NCBI GenBank assembly: GCA_036475545.1
Contig: JAZGAE010000057.1
Location: forward strand, 1 to 19,454
Reading direction: 5' to 3'
Source: JAZGAE01 sp036475545
GTDB taxonomy: Bacteria > Pseudomonadota > Alphaproteobacteria > DATDPM01
Length of the DNA: 19,454 nucleotides
The position numbers were made by a program, and so were the translations under genes. This document shows positions 1-6,578 of the stretch, piece after piece. Numbering within the stretch: the stretch's first letter is position 1; the number at the start of each line of letters is the position of its first letter. Under the pieces are notes generated by a model. That model searched no databases. It saw only the letters and a list, made by a program, of their open reading frames with translations, and was not told the origin of the DNA.

Positions 1-25
1 TTAATGGCGGTGAAGATAAACGGAC

Positions 26-42
26 GTTTTAGAAAATAAAAC
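26..42. repeat. Inverted repeat GTTTTA-N5-TAAAAC
   Basis: Two perfect 6-base arms (26-31 and 37-42) flank the 5-base spacer GAAAA. The repeat lies in the AT-rich left edge, with no gene of the window adjacent except the Tad operon, whose last stop is about 275 bases away. It could be a regulator site for a gene off the edge or a weak hairpin. No function is established. Confidence 0.4.
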
Positions 43-261
43 TGTCTGTCTGCTCTCAAATCGTGCGTACATGACTAGACAACAGGAAGTGATAAGAAGC
101 AAGTTTCCAGAAAATGCAAATAAAATGAGCCGCGAACTTTGGCAAGATTTTCGGAGATCGGCGCTGACCCCCGTTCGCCGCCGCCGCGGTTGTTCTTGCG
201 AAATCGCGCGTTTCGTGGCCCCGCGACGGGCAAACCTTATCCAGCTGCCGGCGCGCGACCG

Positions 262-278
262 GCGAAGGGGACCTTCGC
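262..278 (-). terminator. Candidate terminator hairpin after the Tad operon
   Basis: A perfect 7-base stem, GCGAAGG/CCTTCGC (262-268 and 272-278), closes on a 3-base loop. It lies about 40 bases past the stop codon of the last Tad gene on the minus strand. No T-run follows on that strand, so it is not a classic intrinsic terminator and the call is tentative. Confidence 0.3.
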
Positions 279-316
279 TTAGGAGGCCAAGGACCGCCCC
301 GGCGGCGGCGGCGGGC

Positions 317-898
317 CTAAGTTTCCTTGCCGCTGGCGAGATAGCTGGTGGTGAAGGGTGGGAAGGTGATGGCGGCGGGCATGCCGGGGACGAAGTTGAG
401 GACCGTGAACGCGTACTGGAGGCCGACGAGCCGGACGGTCACCAAGGGCAGGATGCCGCCCGGGGTGGCGGGATCGCCGAGCCCGCTGGGGCTGTAGGTG
501 AGCTCGACGTTCGCCGCCTGGATGCCGGGCAGGATGGCCTGCATGTAGGCGAGCACGTCGTCGAAGGATTGCTGGGAGGTGACGTTGGCGGCGCCGCAGC
601 TCAGGGTGCCGCCGGCCGCGGTGCAGGTCACCACGGTCCCGGATTCGAGATCGGCGAGGTCCGCCGCCGGAGCGACGATGGTGGCGAGCCGGGCCGCCCG
701 CCGCGTGGCCTCGCCGGCGCGGTGATAGTCGAACATGATCAGGGTGAACTCGAGGATCGCGAAACTCAGGCCCAACAATATCGGCAGGACGTAGGCGAAG
801 GTCAGGATGGTCTCGCCCCGCTGGCAGGCGAGGACCCGGCCGAGGAGGCGCCGGCGCGGCGCGGCGCTCTCTTTCCTGGTTGGCTCAGGTGCCGACAT
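317..898 (-). CDS. TadE-like pseudopilin, atypical
   Basis: A 193-residue membrane-anchored protein of the TadE/TadG type. These are minor pilin-like components of Tad (Flp) pilus machinery, processed by a prepilin peptidase and exposed outside the inner membrane. A charged, arginine-rich leader (residues 1-27) precedes a QRG processing-like site (G28) and a hydrophobic helix at about 31-57 (TFAYVLPILLGLSFAI). A conserved-looking RAGEATRRAARLA segment follows. The glutamate normally at +5 after the cleaved glycine is replaced by threonine (T33), though a glutamate is present at +1. C92 and C101 could form a disulfide. The ATG at 898 lies inside the upstream TadE gene (14-base overlap), so translation is probably coupled. 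Family assignment is good; the exact pilus role is inferred. Confidence 0.8.
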   Translation of the reverse strand: MSAPEPTRKESAAPRRRLLGRVLACQRGETILTFAYVLPILLGLSFAILEFTLIMFDYHRAGEATRRAARLATIVAPAADLADLESGTVVTCTAAGGTLSCGAANVTSQQSFDDVLAYMQAILPGIQAANVELTYSPSGLGDPATPGGILPLVTVRLVGLQYAFTVLNFVPGMPAAITFPPFTTSYLASGKET

Positions 899-1376
899 AG
901 GCCTGCTCGTGGGTCAACTCGATGACGAAGGTGCCGCCGAGGCCCAGCATGGACATGACGCCCGGGAACAGCGGCTCGAACGGGACCGAGGCCGACAGGC
1001 TGTAGACGGGCACGTCCTGGTCGTCCACGGCGAAGGTGGTGGGCGGCGGGAAGGAGAAGGCCGCCGCCGCATCGGCCCATCCGGGGGCGAGATAGGAGCC
1101 GGCCCCGTCGAGCGTCCCGGTCTTGACCAGGTTTTCCACCGTCTGGCTGGCCGCCGCCGGCAGCGGATACTCGGCCCGGGCGGCGTAGAGCCCACCGGCC
1201 CGGAGCCCCTTCTCCACCGCGTTGGCCTGCAGGAACCCCCGGCCCAGCTCGGTGAGCGTCAGCAGCACCATGAGCAGCAGCGGCAGCAGGAAGGCGAACT
1301 CGACCGCCGTCGTGCCGCGCCTGTCCCTGGCGAGCTTATCGAACCAGCCGCACATTGGCGTGGAAGTCGGGTTCAT
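885..1376 (-). CDS. TadE-like pseudopilin
   Basis: A 163-residue TadE-family pseudopilin. A short basic leader ends in DRRG (G21), followed by TTAVEFAFLLPLLLMVLLTL. The family glutamate is at +5 (E26), and the long hydrophobic helix spans about 22-42, so it looks competent for prepilin-peptidase processing. The remainder is a periplasmic domain without recognisable motifs. It overlaps the upstream TadG-like gene by 41 bases if the ATG at 1376 is used, or by 20 bases with the internal ATG at 1355 (M8). Neither has a strong ribosome site, so coupling to the upstream gene is likely and the start is uncertain. It lies second in a three-gene Tad operon; the ATPase, secretin and major pilin genes are not in the window. 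Confidence 0.85.
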   Translation of the reverse strand: MNPTSTPMCGWFDKLARDRRGTTAVEFAFLLPLLLMVLLTLTELGRGFLQANAVEKGLRAGGLYAARAEYPLPAAASQTVENLVKTGTLDGAGSYLAPGWADAAAAFSFPPPTTFAVDDQDVPVYSLSASVPFEPLFPGVMSMLGLGGTFVIELTHEQAYVGT

Positions 1377-2727
1377 CGGTTTGCGAGAGCGGGCGCACGA
1401 TCTCGGCGTAGATCCCGGCCTGGGAAGGATCCTGCACCTGTTCGGTGACGAAGACGTCGATGAAGTTGCCGTGGGTGGGATAGGTGCCCAGTCCGTGGAT
1501 GTTGTCCTCCACGCACCGCAGCACCGCCACCTTCATGATGCGGCGCTCGTAGCCGTTGCTCGCCACCGTCTGCGAGGGCACGCCGTCCTGGTCGGGATCG
1601 TGCTCGTTCAGCAAGGTGTCGCCGTCGTCGTCGCCGAGCGGGTCGGAGGTCTGGGGCACGTTCGCGCCCGGCGGCGTCACCACGGTGAAACCCGCGGCCA
1701 GCGGGGCCTCGACGGGATACATGGTCTCGTGGCCGTTATGGGCGTACTCGAGGCCGAGCTCGTAGAGATAGGTCTGATAGCGCGACGCCCCGGCGAGGTC
1801 CGGCGGCAACGGCGCGCCCTCGTGCAACTCCGGCCAGTAAACCTCCGGCCCCCAGTCGCCGTCGCCCATCTTGGCGTCCGGATCGTTCACCAGGGCCTGG
1901 TCGCGCGGATAGTTGATCACGTCGGGCGCCGGATAGGGCAACCCGCCGGGCAGGTCGAAGCGGGCATTGATGCCGTCCTTGACCTTGTTGGTCTTCGATC
2001 CCTCGGCGGTGGTCACGTCGAGGCTGTAGCACTCTTCGGGTTCGACCGCCGCGAGCGCGCCTTCGATGTCGGCGGCGCCGCTGCTGCCGTCGGGCAGCGA
2101 CAACAGGCCGAAGTTTCCGGGCGCCCAGGGCGTGCCGCCGGCCTGCGGCTCCTTGAGCCTGAGCTGCCTGCCGATGTTCCCGGTCAGCGCGAAATCCATG
2201 CTCGGGTCTTCCTCCGCCAGGTCGCAGACCATCAGGGGCGGCGCCTCGCAGATGAACGGCGACGGCTTGGCCACGGCGCTCGCCTCCAGGGTCGTGGAGC
2301 CGGCCGCGGCCTGGCCCGAAAACAGGGCCATCAACGGCTCGAAGAAGAAATCCACGACCCTCGGCTCGAGCACGACCTCGATGTACTGGGCCTCGAGGTC
2401 GCTATTCGCCGCTACCGGGTCGGGCTCGAGCTCGCTGTAGAAGTTGACGGCCGCGACCGCGAGCTCCGCCTTGTCGCCGGGGATGGCGCTCCACGTTCTC
2501 GCCGCATTGGTGGCCACGTCCCTGGCCCGGGTCCGCGCCCCGTCGCGCGCGTCGAGCTGCACGGCGCCTGCCAGGGCGGCGGCGTCGGCGCGGTTCTGCA
2601 TCTGGGTGCGCAGCACCGTCATCCGTCCGAAGTCGATGGCCAGCGCGCCCGAGGCGAGCGCCAGCGCGGCGAAGATCGCCACGTAGGCGGCGATCGCGCC
2701 GTCCTCGTTCGTGAAGAGCGTTCTCAT
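1336..2727 (-). CDS. TadG-like Tad-domain protein with a Ca-binding-like loop
   Basis: A 463-residue protein with the Tad N-terminal domain. A short leader ending in NEDG (G10) precedes a hydrophobic helix (about 11-33), then the typical AIDFGRMTVLRTQMQNRADAA segment (30-50) of TadG proteins, in which trained-in-family arginine and aspartate residues precede an alanine-rich 'ADAAALAGA' stretch. The C-terminal part is unlike common TadG proteins: I see no von Willebrand MIDAS motif. It does carry one aspartate-rich unit at residues 366-382 (DDDGDTLLNEHDPDQDG), resembling thrombospondin type 3 calcium-binding repeats. Cysteines at 160, 168, 233 and 405 may form disulfides outside the cytoplasm. 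It is the first gene of the Tad operon, and a CtrA-like box lies 46-60 bases before its ATG. No clear Shine-Dalgarno is present. TadG proteins are thought to link the pilus to the envelope; the specific role here is inferred. Confidence 0.82.
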   Translation of the reverse strand: MRTLFTNEDGAIAAYVAIFAALALASGALAIDFGRMTVLRTQMQNRADAAALAGAVQLDARDGARTRARDVATNAARTWSAIPGDKAELAVAAVNFYSELEPDPVAANSDLEAQYIEVVLEPRVVDFFFEPLMALFSGQAAAGSTTLEASAVAKPSPFICEAPPLMVCDLAEEDPSMDFALTGNIGRQLRLKEPQAGGTPWAPGNFGLLSLPDGSSGAADIEGALAAVEPEECYSLDVTTAEGSKTNKVKDGINARFDLPGGLPYPAPDVINYPRDQALVNDPDAKMGDGDWGPEVYWPELHEGAPLPPDLAGASRYQTYLYELGLEYAHNGHETMYPVEAPLAAGFTVVTPPGANVPQTSDPLGDDDGDTLLNEHDPDQDGVPSQTVASNGYERRIMKVAVLRCVEDNIHGLGTYPTHGNFIDVFVTEQVQDPSQAGIYAEIVRPLSQTDEPDFHANVRLVR

Positions 2728-2755
2728 GCTGTAGATAATCCGCCGCCGATCGCTC

Positions 2756-2787
2756 TTTTTACCGCCGTCGCCTTAACGAAGAGTTAA
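2756..2787 (-). promoter_or_regulatory. CtrA-like box and -10 candidate upstream of the Tad operon
   Basis: The sequence TTAACGAAGAGTTAA (2773-2787) is an exact match to the TTAA-N7-TTAA core bound by the alphaproteobacterial cell-cycle regulator CtrA. It is also a perfect TTAAC/GTTAA inverted repeat. It lies 46-60 bases upstream of the TadG-like ATG. On the minus strand a -10-like TAAAAA (2756-2761) follows 11 bases after the box, consistent with a CtrA-activated promoter in which the box overlaps -35. CtrA control of pilus genes is established in Caulobacter; its action here is inference. Confidence 0.55.
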
Positions 2788-2896
2788 AGCAACCCTTTGA
2801 TATAAAACGCTTTTCAGGAAAGTTTCGGAGAATTCGCGGCAAATTCTCGGTGCCCGCGCGGCGCCCGGGCGCGGTTCGTGTCGCCTTCGCTCCGGC

Positions 2897-3613
2897 CTAG
2901 CGGCGCACGCCGAACAGGCGCAGGAGCATGATGAACATGTTGATGAAGTCGAGATAGAGCCGGAGCGCGCCCATGACCGCCTTCTTGCCCGCGACCTCGG
3001 GCGAATCGGACTCCGCATAAATTTCCTTGATGGTCTGGGTGTCGTATGCCGTAAGCCCGGTGAACACCAGCACCCCGATCACCGAGACGGCGAAATAGAG
3101 TGCCGGACTCTGCAGGAAAAGGTTCACCAGCATGGCGATGATGATGCCGATGAGCCCCATGAACAGGAACGAGCCCCAGCCCGACAGGTCCTTCTTGGTG
3201 GTGTAGCCGTAAATGCTCATGGCGCCGAACATGCTCGCGGTGATGAAGAACACGCGGGCGATGCTGGTGCCCGTGTAGACGAGGAAGATCGAGGCCATGG
3301 AGAGCCCCATCACCCCCGCAAAGCTCCAGAACACCATCTGCGCCGTCGCAAACGCCATGGCGTGGATCCTCGTGCTCAGGAAAATGACGAAGCCGAGCGG
3401 CGCGAGAATCACGACCCACTGCAGCGGCGTGCCGAAGATCACCTGCGTGAGCGCCGGGGTCGACGCCACGATCAAGGCGACGAGGCCGGTGATGGCGAGC
3501 CCCGAGGCCATGTAGTTGTACACGCGCAGCATGTACCGGCGCAGCCCCGCGTCGATCAGGACGCGATCGCGGGCGAGGGTCGCGGACGATCTGTTCCCCG
3601 AATCGAAAGCCAT
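2897..3613 (-). CDS. Bax inhibitor-1/YccA family membrane protein
   Basis: A 238-residue multi-pass inner-membrane protein of the BI-1 (TMBIM/YbhL) family; members have been linked to ion (calcium) leak and stress tolerance, but bacterial function is poorly defined. About seven hydrophobic segments are visible between residues 35 and 235. Family hallmarks include TTKKDLSGWG in the middle, then VFTGLTAYDTQTIKEIY, and the C-terminal ALRLYLDFINMFIMLLRLFG. The aspartates in TAYDTQ and LYLDFIN correspond to the conserved acidic pair of the family. I chose the ATG at 3613 because AGGGG lies 8 bases before it; the in-frame GTG at 3622 would lie within that ribosome site. The gene stands alone between the Tad operon and a small secreted-protein gene, with its own candidate promoter. 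Confidence 0.92.
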   Translation of the reverse strand: MAFDSGNRSSATLARDRVLIDAGLRRYMLRVYNYMASGLAITGLVALIVASTPALTQVIFGTPLQWVVILAPLGFVIFLSTRIHAMAFATAQMVFWSFAGVMGLSMASIFLVYTGTSIARVFFITASMFGAMSIYGYTTKKDLSGWGSFLFMGLIGIIIAMLVNLFLQSPALYFAVSVIGVLVFTGLTAYDTQTIKEIYAESDSPEVAGKKAVMGALRLYLDFINMFIMLLRLFGVRR

Positions 3614-3652
3614 TGGAAACACCCCTAAACCGAAAAGGAGACTCGTCGCCGT

Positions 3653-3681
3653 AATATTGTCATGAACGGGGCCTGAATCAA
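3653..3681 (-). promoter_or_regulatory. Candidate sigma-70 promoter for the BI-1 gene
   Basis: On the minus strand TTGATT (3676-3681) and AATATT (3653-3658) are separated by 17 bases, each matching 4 of 6 consensus positions. Transcription would start near 3645, giving a leader of about 30 bases that includes the AGGGG ribosome site. This is a pattern match only. Confidence 0.4.
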
Positions 3682-3759
3682 CAATCGACCGGCCCCTCTC
3701 GGGTGGCGGATGGCAGCTCGCGCGTCGCCTTCGCGCCCCTTATCCGGCACCCCGGCCCG

Positions 3760-3787
3760 TGTGCGGGAGGGTATGTGCGGGAGGATA
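3760..3787. repeat. Two tandem 14-base repeats next to a stop codon
   Basis: The units TGTGCGGGAGGGTA (3760-3773) and TGTGCGGGAGGATA (3774-3787) are directly adjacent and differ at one position. They end exactly at the stop codon (3788) of the small secreted-protein gene, in its 3' flank. No hairpin or known binding motif is apparent; slipped duplication is the simplest origin. Confidence 0.6.
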
Positions 3788-4108
3788 CTAGAGCAGCGTT
3801 TCGGTGGGCTCTCCCTCCTCGGGGGTGGGATGGTCCGGCGCCGGCGGGTGTTCCTCCCGCGGGATGCGGGGGATGATGATGTTCCCGTGTTCATCGATCT
3901 CCGGCGGCCCGTATTGCGGGATCGACTGGATGATAAGATCCATCGCCTTCATCAGCATCTCGGTCGCCTGGCGGGCGAGTTCGGCGGCCTCGCGCTGCTT
4001 TTCCGTCATCTCGTCTTGCGGCGTCCGCTCGGGCGTGGTCTGGGGGACGGCGGGCGCGGCCATCGCCAATGCCGCCGACAAAAGCACCATCGTCAGGATG
4101 GGGCGCAT
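3788..4108 (-). CDS. Small secreted protein of unknown function
   Basis: A 106-residue protein with an apparent Sec signal peptide: MRP, a hydrophobic core (TMVLLSAALAMAAPA, about 5-20) and a plausible cleavage after AMA or APA. The mature part has a predicted amphipathic helix (EMTEKQREAAELARQATEML, about 33-53), the motif LIIQSIPQYGPPEIDE, a short NIIIPR strand and a proline/glutamate-rich tail. The LxxxIQSIPQY pattern resembles small uncharacterised proteins I recall from related alphaproteobacteria, but I cannot name a family. The start at 4108 is chosen because AGAGGTGA lies just upstream with good spacing and the signal peptide begins there; a longer frame back to 4228 has no such support. 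The mature protein is very acidic and is probably periplasmic. It is divergent from the FIST gene, and the function is unknown. Confidence 0.7.
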   Translation of the reverse strand: MRPILTMVLLSAALAMAAPAVPQTTPERTPQDEMTEKQREAAELARQATEMLMKAMDLIIQSIPQYGPPEIDEHGNIIIPRIPREEHPPAPDHPTPEEGEPTETLL

Positions 4109-4143
4109 GGACTCACCTCTTCGGTTCGCTATCCATCTCAGAG

Positions 4144-4171
4144 ACTGTAGACAAGAGGCGGCGAAGCTCAA
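4144..4171 (-). promoter_or_regulatory. Candidate promoter for the small secreted protein
   Basis: On the minus strand TTGAGC (4166-4171) and TACAGT (4144-4149) are separated by 16 bases. The CTACA core fits the alphaproteobacterial GCTANAWC -10 pattern in part. The predicted start near 4137 leaves a leader of about 29 bases containing AGAGGTGA. Confidence 0.4.
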
Positions 4172-4234
4172 AGGGGCAATCGCCCGCCGCAGGGGGCGTT
4201 CCTTTTCCGGGCTGCGTTGTTCGGCCATGCGGGC

Positions 4235-4263
4235 TTACCGGGGCGCGTTCCGGCTGCTACATT
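4235..4263 (+). promoter_or_regulatory. Candidate promoter for the FIST gene
   Basis: TTACCGG (4235-4241), a 14-base spacer, then GCTACATT (4256-4263) matches 7 of 8 positions of the Caulobacter-type GCTANAWC -10 element. Transcription would begin near 4270, which favours translation from the ATG at 4319 over earlier in-frame starts (4217 or 4268). Confidence 0.42.
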
Positions 4264-4318
4264 ACCGATGGAACCGCCTTCAGCGTCCTTGGGGTCAGGA
4301 GTCCGCCGCGCCGGGGAC

Positions 4319-5440
4319 ATGGTTACGGAAAACCGCTTCTACGTCGCCCATGCCGCGGGCCCGTGGGCTCGCGCGGCGAAAAACTGCCGGGACCAGCTCG
4401 AGGCGGCGCCGGCCGGCGCCAACCTGGGTTTCGTCTACGTCACCGACGCCCTGGGCAACGACCTTTCGAGCATCCTGACGTTCTTGCGGGAGACCACCGG
4501 GGTCGAGGACTGGGTGGGCACGATCGGCCTGGGCGTGTGCGCCACCGGCGTGGAATATTTCGACGAGCCGGCCCTTGCCGTGATGGTGGCGTCGCTGCCG
4601 TCGGACTCGTTCCGGGTGTTTCGCACCGTCGCCAACGACGCCCAGGCCATCCAACACGACCACCGCGACTGGCTGGAGCGAGCCCAGCCCGGCTTCGGAA
4701 TCGTCCACGGCGATCCGAGGAACCCGCGTGTGCCCGCCCTCGTCGCCGAGCTCGCGGAAACCGCCTCGGTGTTCCTCGTCGGCGGCCTCACCTCGTCGCG
4801 CGGCGCCTTCGACCAGGTGGCGGGCACCGTGACACAAGGCGGCCTCTCCGGCGTCCTGTTCGGCGGCGAAGTGGAAGTGGCGACGGGGCTCAGCCAGGGA
4901 TGTACTCCGATCGGACCGGTGCATACCGTGACCGAGAGCTTCGACAACGTGCTCGCCGGGCTCGACGGGCGCCCGGCTCTCGAGGTGCTGGAGGAGGACT
5001 CGGGCGAGTCGCTCGCCGACGATCCGGCCGGATTCGCAGGGCTCATCGATGCGGCGCTCCCTATTCCCGGTTCGGACACCGGCGACTATCTCGTCCGCAA
5101 TCTCGTCGGGGTCGACGCCAAGCACGGGTTCATCATCATCGGCGACCGCCTCTCCGCCGGCGACAAGCTGATGTTCGTGGGGCGCGGCCGCGCCGAGGCC
5201 GAGGCCGACATGGAGCGCATGCTTGCGAACATTGCGCGGCGCATCTCGCGTCCGCCCCAGGGCGGCCTCTATATCGCCTGCGTCGGGCGCGGCCCCAACA
5301 TGTTCGCCGACGACGCCGGCGAGTTGAACATGATCCGCGCCAAGTTCGGCGACTTTCCCTTCGTCGGCTTCTTCGCCAATGGTGAAATTTCCCACAATCG
5401 CCTGTATGGCTATACCGGAGTCCTGACCCTGTTCCTGTAG
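4319..5440 (+). CDS. FIST-domain sensory protein
   Basis: A 373-residue soluble protein with FIST_N and FIST_C regions and no transmembrane segment. FIST domains are proposed sensors of small ligands, and usually occur with kinase, GGDEF or methyl-accepting partners. The N-terminal region has the family pattern NLGFVYVTDALGND, then GTIGLGVCATGVEYFD, then FLVGGLTSSRG and SGVLFGGEVEVATGLSQGC. The C-terminal region shows FVGRGRAEAEADM, GLYIACVGRGPNMF and FVGFFANGEI, ending in the hydrophobic YGYTGVLTLFL. Here the protein has no fused output domain and no regulator gene beside it. The ATG at 4319 fits family N-termini (ENRFYVAHAAGPW), but it lacks a strong Shine-Dalgarno, so the start is uncertain. 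An aldo/keto reductase gene follows after 65 bases. The ligand is unknown. Confidence 0.87.
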   Translation: MVTENRFYVAHAAGPWARAAKNCRDQLEAAPAGANLGFVYVTDALGNDLSSILTFLRETTGVEDWVGTIGLGVCATGVEYFDEPALAVMVASLPSDSFRVFRTVANDAQAIQHDHRDWLERAQPGFGIVHGDPRNPRVPALVAELAETASVFLVGGLTSSRGAFDQVAGTVTQGGLSGVLFGGEVEVATGLSQGCTPIGPVHTVTESFDNVLAGLDGRPALEVLEEDSGESLADDPAGFAGLIDAALPIPGSDTGDYLVRNLVGVDAKHGFIIIGDRLSAGDKLMFVGRGRAEAEADMERMLANIARRISRPPQGGLYIACVGRGPNMFADDAGELNMIRAKFGDFPFVGFFANGEISHNRLYGYTGVLTLFL

Positions 5441-5505
5441 CAGGCCCCCGAAGGCCCGGTGGCCCCGGCAACCCGCCAAGGGGACCCACGGACGAGGAAG
5501 CAAGG

Positions 5506-6546
5506 ATGCAGTACCGCCGGCTGGGGCGCACGGACCTCACGGTGTCCGCCATCTGCCTCGGCACCATGACCTGGGGCGAGCAAAACACCGAGGAAGAGGC
5601 CCACCGTCAGCTCGACGCCGCGTTCGAGGCCGGGGTCAACTTCGTCGATACGGCCGAGATGTACCCGGTGCCCCCCAGGGCCGAGACCCAGGGACGCTCC
5701 GAGACTTACATCGGCAACTGGCTCAAGAGCCGGGGCAACCGCGACCGTGTCATCGTCGCCACCAAGGTGTCGGGCCGCGCCAACGACGTGGCGTACTTGG
5801 GGCGCGGGGAGACGCGCCTCGACCGCCACCACATCGAGACGGCGGTGGATGCGAGCCTGCGGCGCCTTCGAACGGACACTATCGACCTCTACCAACTGCA
5901 CTGGCCGGATCGGAAGACCAACTTCTTCGGCCGCTTGGGGTACACCTTCGATAGCGAAGACGTGTCCGTGCCCCTCGAAGAGACGCTGGAAGCGCTGGCG
6001 GGCCTGATCGCCGCCGGCAAGGTGCGCCACGTGGGCGTCTCCAACGAGACCCCGTGGGGCCTGATGCGTTTCCTGCAACTGGCCGAAGCGAACGGGGGGC
6101 CGCGGATGGCGAGCATCCAGAACCCGTACAACCTGCTCAACCGCACGTTCGAGATCGGGCTCGCGGAGATCGCCATCCGCGAGGACTGCGGGCTGCTCGC
6201 CTATTCGCCGCTCGGCTTCGGGGTGCTGTCGGGGAAGTACCTCGGCGGCGCCCGCCCGGAGGGTGCCCGGCTGACGCTGTTCTCCGGCTACAGGCGGTAT
6301 GCCAACGAACGGGCGCTGCGGGCGACCGCGGCCTACGTGGAGGTCGCGCGAAAGTTCGGCCTCGACCCCGCGCAGATGGCGCTCGGCTATGTCAACACCC
6401 GCCCGTTCCTCACCAGCAACATCATCGGCGCGACCACGCCCGGGCAGCTGGAGACGGACCTCGCCAGCATCGAACTCAGGCTGGATCAGGAGGTCGTCGA
6501 CGCCATCGAGGCGACCCACGTCGCCGATCCCAATCCCTGTCCGTGA
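5506..6546 (+). CDS. Aldo/keto reductase, Tas family
   Basis: A 346-residue NADP-dependent oxidoreductase of the aldo/keto reductase superfamily, close in length and motifs to E. coli Tas (346 residues). The beta-barrel starts with MQYRRLGRTDLTVSAICLGT. The catalytic tetrad is visible as D48, Y53 (DTAEMYP), K87 (VATKVSG) and H132 (QLHWPD). The cofactor-binding half includes HVGVSNETPWG, SIQNPYNLLNR, LAYSPLGFGVLSGKY and the late TSNIIGATTPGQLETDL. The physiological substrate cannot be read from sequence. AGGAAG lies 5 bases before the ATG, a good ribosome site. The gene sits 65 bases after the FIST gene and 32 bases before the RNA phosphodiesterase gene, suggesting cotranscription without an obvious metabolic link. 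Confidence 0.93.
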   Translation: MQYRRLGRTDLTVSAICLGTMTWGEQNTEEEAHRQLDAAFEAGVNFVDTAEMYPVPPRAETQGRSETYIGNWLKSRGNRDRVIVATKVSGRANDVAYLGRGETRLDRHHIETAVDASLRRLRTDTIDLYQLHWPDRKTNFFGRLGYTFDSEDVSVPLEETLEALAGLIAAGKVRHVGVSNETPWGLMRFLQLAEANGGPRMASIQNPYNLLNRTFEIGLAEIAIREDCGLLAYSPLGFGVLSGKYLGGARPEGARLTLFSGYRRYANERALRATAAYVEVARKFGLDPAQMALGYVNTRPFLTSNIIGATTPGQLETDLASIELRLDQEVVDAIEATHVADPNPCP

Positions 6547-6578
6547 GCGCCGCAGAGCGGCCCACGGGGAATGGCGCC

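Larger units (their letters stand above)
1..316. other. AT-rich gene-free left edge
   Basis: No convincing gene is seen here. Roughly the first 160 bases are markedly AT-richer than the rest of the window. They contain a perfect inverted repeat, GTTTTA-GAAAA-TAAAAC (26-42), and a short CTGT-type repeat just after it (43-53). A plus-strand reading frame opens at 71, but it runs straight through the antisense of the TadE gene, with arginine- and glycine-rich shadow composition, so I do not call it. The region could be the upstream control region of a gene lying off the left edge, or a patch of foreign DNA. Bases 160-316 return to high GC and form the 3' flank of the Tad operon. Confidence 0.5.

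Noticed and set aside
71..925. Plus-strand frame of 284 codons over the TadE genes
   Set aside because: It is antisense to two recognisable TadE genes and rich in Gly, Arg and Glu, as expected of a high-GC shadow frame; only its AT-rich first part is free of other genes.
1222..2787. Plus-strand frame of 521 codons opposite the TadG-like gene
   Set aside because: The composition is Arg/Gly/Val/His-rich without any domain, while the minus strand carries the Tad N-terminal signature.
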